Assembly (NCBI GenBank): GCA_009760855.2
Contig: WPIO01000006.1
Coordinates: forward strand, 8,815,001-8,875,000
Reading direction: 5' to 3'
Origin: Cristatella mucedo
Lineage: Eukaryota; Bryozoa; Phylactolaemata; Cristatellidae
DNA: 60,000 nt
Below, piece after piece: positions 10,561 to 23,162 of this stretch. The notes under the pieces were generated by a model that worked only from the letters and a program-made list of their open reading frames with translations, was not told the DNA's origin and searched no databases. Within the stretch, counting starts at the first letter, position 1; each line of letters opens with the position of its first letter. The position numbers and the translations under genes are program-made.

Positions 10561-11764
10561 GTTTACTAGCTATCCAATTTATACGGCCTCCTTATATTAG
10601 CTCGCGTTCTCTTGTGTCGTGTCAACCTTATACCTATTTAGCATAGTTAATTCACTTTATTTTTTATAGGCTTGTATCGATGCAAATTTATAATTGCTCA
10701 AAAATATAGTATTGTCACGCACCCTCGTTACTATGCTGGAGTGATATATTGGGTTCTGTATTCCCTGCGTCAGGTAATCAACAAACAGTATGCCATGTCA
10801 AAAACTAATCCATGAACATTCAGATAAATGTATTGCACTCCTGCGAGTAATCATGATCTATCAAAGCTTTGGTGCATGCTCACACGAGATTGATATTCAC
10901 ACGATGTTCACAAGAAACCTTCTCTTTTGTGTTCAGCTTTGCATTTACTGTATGAAAATTTGGAATGACTGAGCAACCGTGGGGCTACAACTGCTCTTTA
11001 CTGTAGCACCTTGGTTATACTTTGGAACAGGTTAAGTGAGAGCCACTCAAACTTGATGTCTGTACTTTATAATTTCAAGTTGACGACTGAAACAATCAAA
11101 ATTCGTCGTATCCAATGGGGCTTATCAGTAAAATTAATCCAGTAAATTAATCATTTACGGCAAAGATAAGAAATTCATGGGAAAACCCCAAAGGTTGTCA
11201 AGGAAGTCTGGCGCAGACAGACATCTGCCCTTGCTGGCTCTGCTCCATCAGTTCCCGTCCTCATCCCCTGTGGAGGTTGAGTGCGTACCAAAACGCTCCG
11301 TCAACCACTTGCCCGGTCAATATGGATGCCGAACACATTAATGTCTACCCGTCTGCGAACTGCACCAGCACCGAGGATGCGTAGCAACTGCACGGCTTGT
11401 CAGCCGTTAGAAGCTTCCGCTTGGAAGCAGAGAGACACCAGCAGGAGCAGAGCCCTGAGCAGCTCCTTCCTCATCAATTGGTAAGCCGAGTGCCTGTATG
11501 CCCGATCAGCCCCTTACAGTGCATGGCTTGATAGAATGCCTACAAGAAAAGGATGTGGATGGCTGCTACTGCAAAGCTGCGAATCTCGCTTCTTCTAGAT
11601 CGGCCTCTGAGAGAAGATAAAAGGCACGCCAGATCCCTACCGGCAATGGATATTCAATTAGTCTGACCTGATTAAATCAGGTCCTCAGATCCGTTACGCC
11701 TACGAGCTACCGCAACATGGTCCAGTGTAGGCATGCCCTATTTTCGTGGTGGGTTGCTGGCTGA
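10561..11764. other. unassigned stretch
   Basis: No confident gene. On the minus strand, from 11475 leftward, a short frame reads MRKELLRALLLLVSLCF then QAEASNG before a stop. It looks like a signal peptide but has no continuation I can support. A GTAAGC donor-like site lies on the plus strand at 11480. Confidence 0.4.
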
Positions 11765-12127
11765 TAATGTAATGTATCTCCGTCAGTAACTCCACAAAGT
11801 CATAAAGACCACGTGGGTGTTACGCAGGAGAGTTTTGTATAGCGCACTCACAGCCTAGACTGCTTTCGGTACGCATTCGGTAGCCAACAGACTTCGTCTC
11901 ACGCAGCAAAGAGAAAGTGGGAAGCATAGCAGAGTCAGGAGAGCTGTTGAGGTAATGAGTAGCATAGAAGTAGCAGTTCAGGACCACTGAAAAAGATGTG
12001 CCACAGTGTGCAGTTGGAGAGTAGATTTCGTTGCGTAAGAATTGTGGAAGCGAGTTCCACAGTCTAGGACCTGCAGAGCTAAAGCTTCTGTCGCCAACTG
12101 TCTTTAAGCGGAGGAATGGGACAGCTT
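11765..12127 (-). mobile_element. LINE-B 3' fragment
   Basis: The minus strand carries FLRLKTVGDRSFSSAGPRLW, NSLPQFLRNEIYSPTA and the C-terminal extension to ECAIQNSPA, then the LINE-B 3' UTR ending in ATTACATT at 11768-11777. The frame is intact for its length, so the copy is relatively young. Similarity stops abruptly near 12127. Confidence 0.85.
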
Positions 12128-12253
12128 GGTAGAGTGGTGTTATGTGTTCTTTACAGGTGCTCCCTATTTTAAAGGAAATATTTACCATCGGAGTCAGTGC
12201 ATAAACATCTTACAGTCGACCGACCTATTTAAACTAGAATGTTTGACAGCCTA

Positions 12254-12787
12254 CGCTACCAGTCAAGCAAAGCATCGACTTCAAGGTTTTGTCGCTCACT
12301 TTTAGGTCCCTTCATTCGTAGGTTCCAGCCTATCTATCAGATCTACTACCCCACCAGGTAAAGCATCGTACCACCCGCTTTTCGGAATCCAATAGTTTAC
12401 CAATACCTCGCACAAACCTCAAATCCTTTATAGAGCATGCCTTTAGTTCGTGTGATCTCAAAGCCTGAAACTCACTCCCGACTTCCATCACGAAACCCTG
12501 ACTTGACCACATTTAAAAGAAATTAAAACGCAACTATTTATGACATCATTTAGTGGGTCCCTGCGATTCATCCTTTATGTGCTTTTTCGTGCTGACACTG
12601 AATGCTGCCACTAACCACATTTGCAAGCTGACCCTGTGCACGGCACCCTTAACCATGTTAACTGGTTATTTATCGAGCGTGTACCTCTAACCATCCAATC
12701 GTGTTTCTTTTTCAGCAAATGTAAAGCGCCTAGAAAGAGATTGAGTTTTCTGAGGGCGCTTTATCAATTGTGTTGGTATTATTATAT
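12254..12787 (+). mobile_element. LINE-A 3' fragment
   Basis: Plus-strand match to LINE-A from the QRIDFKVLSLTF region through the 3' UTR, hairpin (12725-12765) and a short ATT tail. The coding frame is broken by indels. Confidence 0.8.
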
Positions 12788-13590
12788 GACACTTAAATAT
12801 GGCTGGTTTAAGCCACGACTAAGTGGCACCTTTCCGAAGAACTTCCGGTACCTGCCGGTACCAGAAATTTGATGGTATGTATTGTGTCACTTGGTAGATT
12901 CTTGGCAATCTGCTGTCACTTGCGACGGAGGCATTAATGAGAGCAAAATACATTGACTACTAGTTTTATGCGACAGCAACAATGGACGCACTTCCCTAAG
13001 TCTAGTGAGTGCTTTATACAGACTCTTCAAACAGCTGCATCTAGTATATTTCGAGCTTATCCAGACTATTGGCCCTGAAAAAGGCATGCGCATGTGAACC
13101 CCTGCAGGATATTAGCTGGTACCTCGAGAGCAAGAAAATAGATAAGCCTTTAAATTATCCGGCGTAAAGCCTAGGAAAGAGGGTGATACATACACAGCAG
13201 GCATTTTTTTCACCGAAAGCGGCCTTGGCTCCGAGAGAAAAATCAACCACAAAGTCAAATAGAATTTGTGAAGACAGAAGCAGAGATAAATTATCATTTT
13301 GACCAGTTTCACGATGGTGTGAATAGTCTTGGTCAAGACGACGTTTAAATGAAATAATTTCATGCTATTATCGTGCACATGTCTTCAGCTAATCTTCCTA
13401 AAGTGAAAAAGCCTCCAGAATTTGCATCCGTGGGGTACAGTACCAATTTTCATATCTGCATACTCTAGAGCGATCATTTTTTTCAAATGGGACCAAATTT
13501 CCGACTCTCTCCGAATTTTGATTGCTGGAAAATGCATATTTCCGAGCCCAATGCATGCTTGGCCTCACGGGCCGGTAAATGCGATCTTCG
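12788..13590. other. unassigned stretch
   Basis: No gene or repeat family was recognised. Confidence 0.35.
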
Positions 13591-13601
13591 ATTGGCTATC
13601 T

Positions 13602-13795
13602 CACGCAGGAATACAAGCCACGTCAGCTATTTTAGCCGTCTCTTGTGCTGTACGAGCAACTTTTCCGATCCGCGTTTTTGTCCTGTTCAACTTCTCTGTG
13701 AATTCGTCAAACTCCATGATCATCTTTATCTGACGTCCGACAAGGATACCGGCTGTGATGCTTGCCTCCAAACCGCGGAAAGACATCCTGGAGGT
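13602..13795 (-). other. candidate exon of unknown family, duplicated at 48.1 kb
   Basis: The minus strand has an acceptor-like TTACCTCCAG at 13798-13789, then an open frame. It starts MSFRGLEASITAGILVGRQI and continues with a charged helical stretch (EFDEFTEKLNRTKTRIGKVA) to IADVACIPA and a stop. I do not recognise the family. Support comes from a copy at 48020-48230 that aligns over about 120 bp without length change, including the acceptor-like CCTCCAG and the ATGTCTTTCC start. The second copy has stops, so selection on the first cannot be inferred from these two alone. Confidence 0.4.
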
Positions 13796-13799
13796 AATT

Positions 13800-14635
13800 G
13801 AAACCTGTTGACTCCTTACCGAGAGCCGTGAGGTGTTGCTAGATGAGGCTTAGGTCGATACGCATAGGTGGCATGCGGCAAGAACCCCTTCAGAGGACAT
13901 AGAAGCAGCTCCAGCTCGCTGACGTTCTTCGCTAGAAGAACCCGGTGCGTTGCCCCAGCCTCTTTTTCTTAAACATGGTGCCTTAGCGCCTCAGCTGACT
14001 CACAGGCACAGAAAGCAGTTAAGCTTCGTGAAACCGCATCGGAGGCCTAGCAGTTATGTCGTTTATTTGTAATTTCTCTCCGGACTACTTTCTATTATCT
14101 CCATACTTCAAGACACTCAGTAGCGTCTTAAAACTCATAAGTTCTCTTCGAGGAGTATACAGTGAGTCATCGCAAAATAGATGAACTTGTTCTCATCACA
14201 AAGCAACAAGGCTAGGATGAGCATGGGTGAGCTTTTTATGAATATGATTCAATCGCTCGAATTACGGGTGACATCCTGAGCCTCGAATAGACAAGCCACT
14301 TTGCGGCAAATGGGCTGCAAATTTTTCGGCCTGAAGTTAAAAATACGTCGGTGACACTTCACTAATCGGTGACTATCACACTTTCCTCCAATTGGCTTCA
14401 CTCCTTAATACTAGATTTCAGAAGCTCAGCTTTGGACTCGGTATTTCCAAGATGCCTGATTAGATCACTGAGGTCTTTCTGGTCGGGTAATTATGGCTTT
14501 CTTTCCTCAGCGTGTCTGTCACATGGAATGGTGGATCTGCAATATCTGACTCGCTGTCACACTGGGCCCTCTCGTCCGAAAACAGCTTATCCCTCTCAAG
14601 TTGCTGGAATGGGGATTACTGGCACAGCGACACTG
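13800..14635. other. unassigned stretch
   Basis: No recognised gene. It lies in the 1.9-kb interval absent from the 48-kb paralogous segment. Confidence 0.35.
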
Positions 14636-15260
14636 AGGCGATAGATCATTGAATGTGTTCTCGATATCATACTTAAACGAGTGAGAGCATTGATCGGTCT
14701 GGCAGACGAGGCTCTTGCCTGGTTCACCGTTGCCTTGTCAGGTCGCTTTCAATCCGTGTCGTGTGGGGGTCGAGTCTCATCCGCCAGACCAGTCACCTGT
14801 GGAATTCCACTAGGGTCCACCCTCAGTCCTTCGCTGTTCTCCATTTACACTCAAGCTCTGGGAAAAGTAATTCGGGCTCTTAGAATAGGTATCACGTTTA
14901 TGCTGACGATACTCAGCTTTTATGTCATTTAAACCATCGAAATCCGCTGCATTTACTGACAAACTGAATGCTTGCCTGGCTGACATTTGATCCTGCATGT
15001 TGTCACGATTCCTTAAAATAAAACTGATAAAACGAAACTGCTACTCACAGGACACCCCAAGCGTGAGGCAGGACTACAAGGCTTTGCTCTTCGAATAGAT
15101 GATGCTGTTGTGCAACCATTATCTTCTGACTAACATAGCCTGCCACAGCTTGTCTCCTTCATACATAGTTAAACTGGCGCACCAGTTTCAGCGTCCTCTT
15201 GCTCTCAGATTGGCCAAGGACAATAAATTGGCTGCTTCATTCCTAAAAAAATTCGTTACA
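14636..15260 (+). mobile_element. LINE-B internal fragment with deletions
   Basis: Plus-strand remnants of the reverse transcriptase: ALIGLADEALAWF, a GIPLGSTLSPSLFSIYTQAL block, then a frameshifted YADDTQL-equivalent near 14902. After a missing segment, LSPSYIVKLAHQFQRPLALR appears at 15150-15210. No 3' UTR is present. Several frame changes and an internal deletion show an old copy. Confidence 0.75.
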
Positions 15261-15412
15261 AATTTCTCTTGCATTTTTTGCATGTGAAATTAGTTACTTA
15301 AACATTTTCTTGGTCACAGACAGGCACTCAGAAGTAGGCTTTGCATACCACATGCATTCTAACCGATGTTTCAACGGAGAAATTTTAAGTAATCATTTTA
15401 ATAATTTCTCAC

Positions 15413-15430
15413 GACACACACAGACACACA

Positions 15431-15518
<88 letters not shown>

Positions 15519-15582
15519 TTATATATATGTATATATGTGTGAGTATATATATATATATATATATATGTATATGTATATAGCT
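15413..15582. repeat. (AC)n microsatellite passing into (AT)n
   Basis: An almost pure AC tract (15413-15506) is followed directly by TATATATA-rich sequence (15507-15578). Open frames here are repeat artefacts. Confidence 0.95.
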
Positions 15583-15649
15583 AAGGGTATCTGCTGAATG
15601 CAAGTCTGCTCAAATATGTCAATTCGTAATACTCATACTCTGCATTGAC

Positions 15650-15830
15650 AATGCCTATAATGCTTGTTATTGGCACTTGTGCTATCTCAATTTTAAGGAG
15701 TTACCACCACAGTGTGATGCCCATTTAACCCTCACTAATTCGGGTATCTGCAAAATGCGTGCTACATGTACAAAACCTGATGTCCACAACTTGCCTATCA
15801 GCAGAATCTGAGAATTTCAAGCCACCTATC
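15650..15830. repeat. segment paralogous to 48240-48400
   Basis: The block around TTTAACCCTCACTAATTCGGG and the following 70 bp align with CTAACCCTCTTTAATTAGGG at 48298 on. Together with 13602-13795 it is collinear with one continuous segment at 48020-48400. Confidence 0.5.
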
Positions 15831-16620
15831 TTTCGTACTACAATTGCTATGTTTATGGTGAAAAATAGATACTTCCGTGTATTTTAGGTTCAAGGAATCT
15901 AGAAAACACGGTTTTATCTCAAGTAAAACAATCTGGAGATACTAACTAGTGCAGTTTTTTCGTAGTCAATCAAAAAGTTGTCAATAGTTGCTGCGAATGC
16001 AACTACAATAACTAAGAATGGCTAATTGAAGCTATCGTAAGACTCATTCCTGACCTTTCATGATGGATCCCGATCATCTTCGAGCACTCCACGATACCAC
16101 CGAAGTTGGTTTCTGATTCATTTACTCTACTATTGTTATCTATCTGACCATAGCCATCGAAGCTACCGATCAAGCTTTTTAACCCCACACCCCTCAATTT
16201 TCTTTTTTGGGAACATTAATCTGGTTCAAGTCTCTCATAAAGCATTCACCGACATGTTCAACGGATATTACTAGGACGTTTTCTGCTGAATTTAAAACGG
16301 AAATAGAAAACTTTGTAAGTGATACGGACTTCTAAAACTTCGTATTTGGGATGGCTTTGGTGTTAAATATACTTTTGCGGCCAAGAGCTGGCATCTTTTT
16401 CTATATAGCCGACAGCCCCGAAATATTCACAAGTTTGCTCTCTACTGGAGCCGAATCTATCCTAAGGCATTGGCAAAAATGACAAACTACTGAAGTTGTC
16501 TTCAAAGTACACGAGGCCAGCTGACGGATTGTCGCAGTTGACAGAATTACTACCACAAATAGTAATGGCAGTTTTGAAACGGGCTCCTGCCGAAAAAATG
16601 TCTGCTGGTTGTAGTAAGGT
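15831..16620. other. unassigned stretch
   Basis: No gene was recognised. A 61-codon minus-strand frame (16197-16012) has no identifiable motif. Confidence 0.35.
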
Positions 16621-16624
16621 CAAC

Positions 16625-16710
16625 GCCTTAATAATAAATAATAAAATACATTTGTATCGTGCCATCAGAGAGCTTAATATGGTATTTTACATTACCTGTA
16701 AAGGAACGAC
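16625..16710 (-). mobile_element. degenerate LINE-A-type tail
   Basis: An AATAATAAATAATA run is followed by TGCCATCAGAGAGCTTAAT, resembling the minus strand of the LINE-A tail and hairpin. It is heavily diverged. Confidence 0.45.
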
Positions 16711-16862
16711 CGATCGTAGCGTAAGTAGTAGCCCTGACGGGGCATTTTTATTGTGCCACACACTCCGATGAAAGTTCGATACATGCACCTGGCCTCCTGC
16801 TTAGCATCGGGTCGCCACAAAAACCCTGCAATCCAGAACACTGCGGATCTAAAGCTGTGCGG

Positions 16863-17070
16863 CCTGCTGCTGCCATCTACCCCGATCTCCTGCTGCCATC
16901 TAGTTAAGCCCTACTGCCATCTACCCCGACCCCCTGCTGCCATCTACCCTGATCTCCTGCTGCCATCTAGCTAAGCCCTGCTGCCATCTACCCCGACCCC
17001 TTGCTGCCATCTACCCAGATCTCCTGCTGCCATCTAGCTAATCCCTGCTGCCATCTATCCCGATCGTCTG
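16863..17070. repeat. 22-bp minisatellite with a three-unit higher-order period
   Basis: The core TGCTGCCATCTA occurs nine times at 21-23 bp spacing. Spacers alternate in a fixed order of three types (CCCCGATCTCC, GTTAAGCC/GCTAAGCC, CCCCGACCCC), giving a longer period of about 67 bp repeated three times. Confidence 0.9.
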
Positions 17071-18383
17071 CTCAAGCCGTCTGAGCCGTCTGAGCTACTC
17101 GGAGCTGATTTGACAAATGGGAGAAATTCGACTGTGTTAACTGGCAACAAAATGTGGGAGTATGTCAGATACTAGCAGCGTAATGACCTGGAAGGCCGAA
17201 AGGAACTGGCCGCACAGCTAGCATTACCTAGCATGCCGACAAAGTGGCTTGTGAGAGAGCAAGCATAATCCGATGTAACTATACGAATCTCGTTAGTTCA
17301 ACTTGACACGACCATAAGCACAACTCATAAGGCTTAGCTCGTCAGCGATGACGCATGCAGCTTACTCTGGATCCTGGTGACATGCCACTGGAGCACCCTT
17401 CACACTAGGGCATTTCCTCGAGAGCCTTGCTTTCTCGGCACTGCTCTTGCAAAAGCAGCGTAACTGCTTGTGCGCCAACGTCATTAGTCCATAAACTCAT
17501 GGCTAGTAACTGCACCAGTCCTCGCCGACGCTTGGAAAATACTGCTGAAGCTCCGAGTCTTCCAGCTCGAATAGCAATTTTCTGGTGCAGTACCAAAGCT
17601 CTTTCAGATGTTCAGAAAGTAGCGGAACAGAGCAGAAATAAGTAAGGCCCATATCTCACGATCACAGAATCCCATCGGCAGTGTCGAGAAGCCTATTCGA
17701 CAACGACGGGGAGCTATAAGCGCCCAGCATCAGCCGGGTGCATACAATCTCTCTGCAACTGCTACTTTACGGTGCAAAGAGCACACCTGATCCGCCGTAA
17801 GGCGCCGAAAAAGGCCTCGAACGCAACTTCACTTTGCCCGAATGCTTCGGCACAGCAGGACTGCCTTTTACACAATTTAGGCTTTAATGCTGCCCAACTA
17901 CGGATTGCGTGCGATATAAACGACTCCTAGTCACTAAAAGTTAGTAGCCGGTAACACATTTTTTCGGCACTCGTAATCTTGCCGATCTAGTACATTGCCG
18001 TTTAAAAGGGGACCATCTGGCTTAGTGTTGACTGACTGGTGAAGCTGTACTGACGGACAGATAAGAGCCCGGTACTCGAGGCTGCAAAGCTCGCGGCACT
18101 CTTCGCTAGCTCGCTCCAGACGGCCGGCGATAAGCGAGCTCCGAGCATGACCGGCTGCAGCTTTCGCAAGAAGGTATACGGGGGCTTAGAAGGGAGTATG
18201 AGAGGGTTAGGGGTGCTAAAGCTCAGCAAAGGTCGGGCTGAAGGGACTGAGCAAGGTTGCCCCAACTGTTATTGCAGTTGCTCGAGCCCATTTTGCCAAA
18301 TACTCTCACAGATGCCTCCTCGGATGCCCGTTGTCGCTTTCCAGATGGCTAGCGGGCTTCCAGGGAGGGACTGGGGGGAGGCC
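17071..18383. other. unassigned, moderately GC-rich stretch
   Basis: No supported gene. A minus-strand frame at 17596-17405 has a vague helical-repeat look (GLVQLLAMSLW, LLLQEQCRESKALEEM) but lacks a start codon and splice context. Confidence 0.35.

Positions 18384-19832
<1,449 letters not shown>

Positions 19833-19918
<86 letters not shown>
19833..19918. repeat. (AC)n microsatellite
   Basis: A pure AC tract of about 85 bp. The overlapping His-Thr or Cys-Val frames are artefacts of the repeat. Confidence 0.97.
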
Positions 19919-19921
<3 letters not shown>

Positions 19922-20427
19922 AACACACTTCCGCCCTCTGTTTGCAGTCCAAACGATGGCCGCAAAGCTGGACGCATATTATTCAGTAGCTAGATGGCCA
20001 AGCCGATATCGCTCGACACTTGACAAAGCACGACGCTCACTTGTTTGCAAATGCCGGTAGCGAGAAGATTGAAGCGCTCACTGACCAAGTGTCAACGACC
20101 AGCACCGGCTCCTCTCGCTCGCCATACTGCCGGGCTTCGATCGTGACAGCGATTGCCATTAAAAATAGCCACGCGGATAGCCGAAACAGATAGCGTGGAG
20201 ACGGGCGATGGTGGCAGAACGTGGGAGAATTAACCGACTTCCTGCGAGTCTGGAATCGTGGGTCCTACGCCGCCAACTCTAATGACTAGTGCTACCGTCT
20301 AATGCTCTGACTAATGCTACCGTCCGGAAATTCCTGCTTCGGCGCCACGCCGTCAGAGCCTGCTGATGCAACAAGTTCTGCACGCGCTCTCTTTTAGCTA
20401 ACTGTCAGCGAGAGAAAGCTCTAGAAA
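19919..20427. other. unassigned stretch
   Basis: No gene or repeat family was recognised. Confidence 0.35.
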
Positions 20428-20610
20428 ATACTAGCTAATTTTAAAGCAGCCTCTTTTCATAGTGACAGAAGAGCCTCTACGGCTACCACCACTGGTTGCA
20501 GTGATAATAAAGTATTGCCAACCGCAGGAATAGAACTCACGACCTCGGGATGGAGGTCGTGAAAAGCTACGGCCTTACCTAGTGTGCCGTCGCGACTCAC
20601 CACGCTAAGC
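20428..20610 (-). mobile_element. SINE-T copy
   Basis: Minus-strand SINE-T with the head (GGCACACTAGGTAAGGC type), the ACGACCTC..GAGGTCGTGAG pair, a box-B-like GAGTTCTATTCC and the GCAACCAGTGGTGGTAGCCG body. Several substitutions lie in box B. Confidence 0.75.
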
Positions 20611-21179
20611 GAAAGGTCTAAGAGAAACTTCTGAGCTCGTCTACTTGAGCGAGATTGCATTAACTTCGAACGTCACTCCAGAGATACAATCCGCAAAGTG
20701 GAACGACGCTGCTCTTTGAATTGAAATGGATTGCAATCTTCACGTCACATCCGCTGACTGAGACTTGTAGACATCGATCCACTTTCAAGCGTCGACGCCC
20801 TTTCGGTCTGTTTCACGACTCGAAGACTTCCAGCTAACCCGGATGAAAGTGGCTGGTGTCTTTCCGATGCATCCTCGACCGCTTGGGGCTACAGTCACTG
20901 GCACAACTCAACATGGCTTCGGAAACGCGACATCTGTATTTCTCGGTTACAGTGTGCGCTCGAGCTCGAAATCCGCCAGACTGCGTAAGGAAAAACTAAG
21001 TGAAAAGGGCGAGTGTAAAGTGTGAAAGAAATGCAGCACAGTCGCAAGCACCAAGCGATCGTTTCTCCTTGCTCTGCTAACAGCATTGTGCTCGGCGGCG
21101 CTTCCTATCGAGCTGAACCCCGAGCACTTAAGGTCCAGTTACTGCCCCCCCCCCTTCGAGGAGTCAGTCGCATTAAAGG
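20611..21179. other. unassigned stretch
   Basis: No gene was recognised. Short CpG-containing segments occur, without a convincing exon. Confidence 0.35.
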
Positions 21180-21352
21180 CGTGCTGGTACTTCAGGCGCA
21201 AGCCCCGACCAGTACTTAAGGCGCTAGCCCAGTACTTAAGGCGCTAGCACCGACCGCAGTCTGGCCGAGGTCTTGGGCTGCAGCCCGGTGGCGCTTGTGA
21301 TGCGCCTGAATTGAGATTAATTTCTCTTAGGGCGAAATAAAAATGAATTATA
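21180..21352 (+). mobile_element. SINE-L: tRNA-like head fused to a LINE-A-type hairpin tail
   Basis: A triplicated GTACTTAAGGCGCTAGC unit (about 21 bp, 21189-21250) precedes a tRNA-like part (GGCCGAGGTCTTGGGCTGCAG). The tail contains GCGCCTGAATTGAGATTAAT and TTTCTCTTAGGGCG, an outer and inner stem like LINE-A, then A/T-rich sequence. A second copy is at 33118. Confidence 0.65.
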
Positions 21353-21587
21353 TATTTATACACAAAGCCTCGCAGATCCAATGGTTCGCGCCATAACATA
21401 GATCAGTAAAGCAATTCGTCAAACCGTGCTCAAAGATAAAAACCCATATACCCGTCATACAGCCTGTCATTAAACGTGCCAGCGTCAAACCGTCAGCAGA
21501 CGAAGCGATAACCGTCGGTCATGGCGATGAACGACCATGTAGCCCTCAAACTTCAAGTCCGCCAGACAGTAGCGTTGCTAGGATACT

Positions 21588-21705
21588 GTGCACCCGGGGA
21601 TGAATTACACTGATGGCGCCCTTCCCCAGTATTAGGCACCCAATTTTGCGAAGCCCTCACCCAGAGCCCTTGATCCAGCCCCTCGGGTACATATAAACCT
21701 ATCCA
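21588..21705 (+). repeat. unclassified dispersed repeat, copy 1
   Basis: CACCCGGGGATGAATTACAC through CAGTATTAGGCACCC to GATCCAGCCCCTCGGGTACATAT matches 40853-40968 over about 110 bp, same strand. It contains CCCGGG/CTCGGG near its ends. No coding content or tail identifies the class. Confidence 0.6.
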
Positions 21706-22883
21706 CGAGGAACCGGATCCCCAAAAACACTCAGGTCTCGCAATAACTCTATACTGCCACGATTAGTATTTAGATAGACCTCGTTAAAGGCTCGATTGTC
21801 TTCTTTTGGTCAATCAAGCTATGCCGAGATCACAGTTCAATTTGTATTCTGTACTTGTTGGCGAAGAAACACAGGAGTTCGGTTCGGCCAGATAGGTAGA
21901 GCCGAGGGGGGTTCGGGCGCCCGGGCTCCGTCTTCGGCTTTTCGACACCAACCGCCAGTTTTTTCTTCTCGAACTCCGTGTATGGCGGGCGCCCTGGGCG
22001 GATGCGGAAACCGCTTTGGCACCCTTCATTTTTAAAATGACTGGTAAAAGTGAGCCTGAGGTTTCACTGGTTTTTCTACGATTTTGGCCATTTTCTAGAA
22101 AGTAGTTGATTAATTCCCTCCGAGCACGGAGCCTTTTCGCGGACCCAGGTTCCGGCCACTAGGTGCATGCGCCCCCTGCCCCTCTTCTGTAGGCCACTGC
22201 CGCCAGAAGCACAGCCTTGACTGCGGAATAGACAGACTCTCGTGCTGCACTTTCGCTCTCGGTCGAGAAATGCTGAGTTCGACGGGACGCAGAGTCAGCG
22301 CTGCCAAGTGAAGCCGCCTCACTTTCTGCAACGAAAACACCTGCTGCTATGGGACACGAGTGCAGAGAATGCTAAGGGTGCTCTTCAGACCGTCCTCTCC
22401 TCAGTGGCGGACCCGACCGGTTCCTGATGGGCTTGCTCGCTCTTGCAGGGACGTCAAGGAGGTCGGTAGACGGTGCACGCTACGCCAGTAAAGTCGGAGC
22501 CTGCCGTCGCAACATAGCCATTAGCAATCATTCAATAGTAGGGGCCCGAGAAGCCTGCTAGCTGCTGTGCGGTTTAGGTGCTGACCGGCCGATCTGGCGC
22601 GGCTGAAAAGACGCTCCTGTCTTGTAAGTTCGCATCCTGTTTCTGGAATTGGGCACCCGCGTTTGGCGTTTGGGCCGCACGGGTTCGCGGCGGAGCGGGG
22701 CACGACCCTCGCACGGTCGGAGGAGCCAGAGAGGGGAATAGAGCGCTCTTTTTCTCCGTCAGGGGCACTTCTTCCGCAGGAGGTAGCGGGGCTTCAGGCG
22801 GCACCCGGCCTATGATGAGCGGCTGCTGAGAGCGTTTTTCTCGCGCATACGCCGACGAGCTTCCGTCGGCTGAAAAGTTAACA
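21706..22883. other. GC-rich stretch without a supported gene
   Basis: Parts (21890-22020 and 22570-22860) are GC- and CpG-rich and hold open frames on several strands at once. That pattern fits composition better than coding. Confidence 0.35.
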
Positions 22884-23162
22884 ATATTAATATTAATACT
22901 TTTGATAAAGCGCTCTCAGAGAACTCCATATTTTTCTAGGCGCTTAAAAATGCTGCAAAGTAAGCACAATCGAATGAATTAATAATAATGAAAATAACAG
23001 CAATACATTTTCATAGCGCCCTCAGAGAAATTAATGTGCCCCAGAACCTTATTTTGACTTTGCAGCAAATGTAAAGTGCCTAGAAAGCGATTGAGTTCTA
23101 CGAGGGCGCTTTATCAAGTGTATTATTATTACTATTGTTAATATTATTATTATTAATATTAT
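22884..23162. mobile_element. cluster of LINE-A-type tails in opposite orientations
   Basis: Two minus-strand tails (22884-22965 and 22985-23035) are followed by one plus-strand tail (23055-23160). Each has the GCGCC/GGGCGC and AGAGA/TCTCT elements and an ATT-type run. Together they form an imperfect inverted repeat of about 90 bp per arm. Confidence 0.75.
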
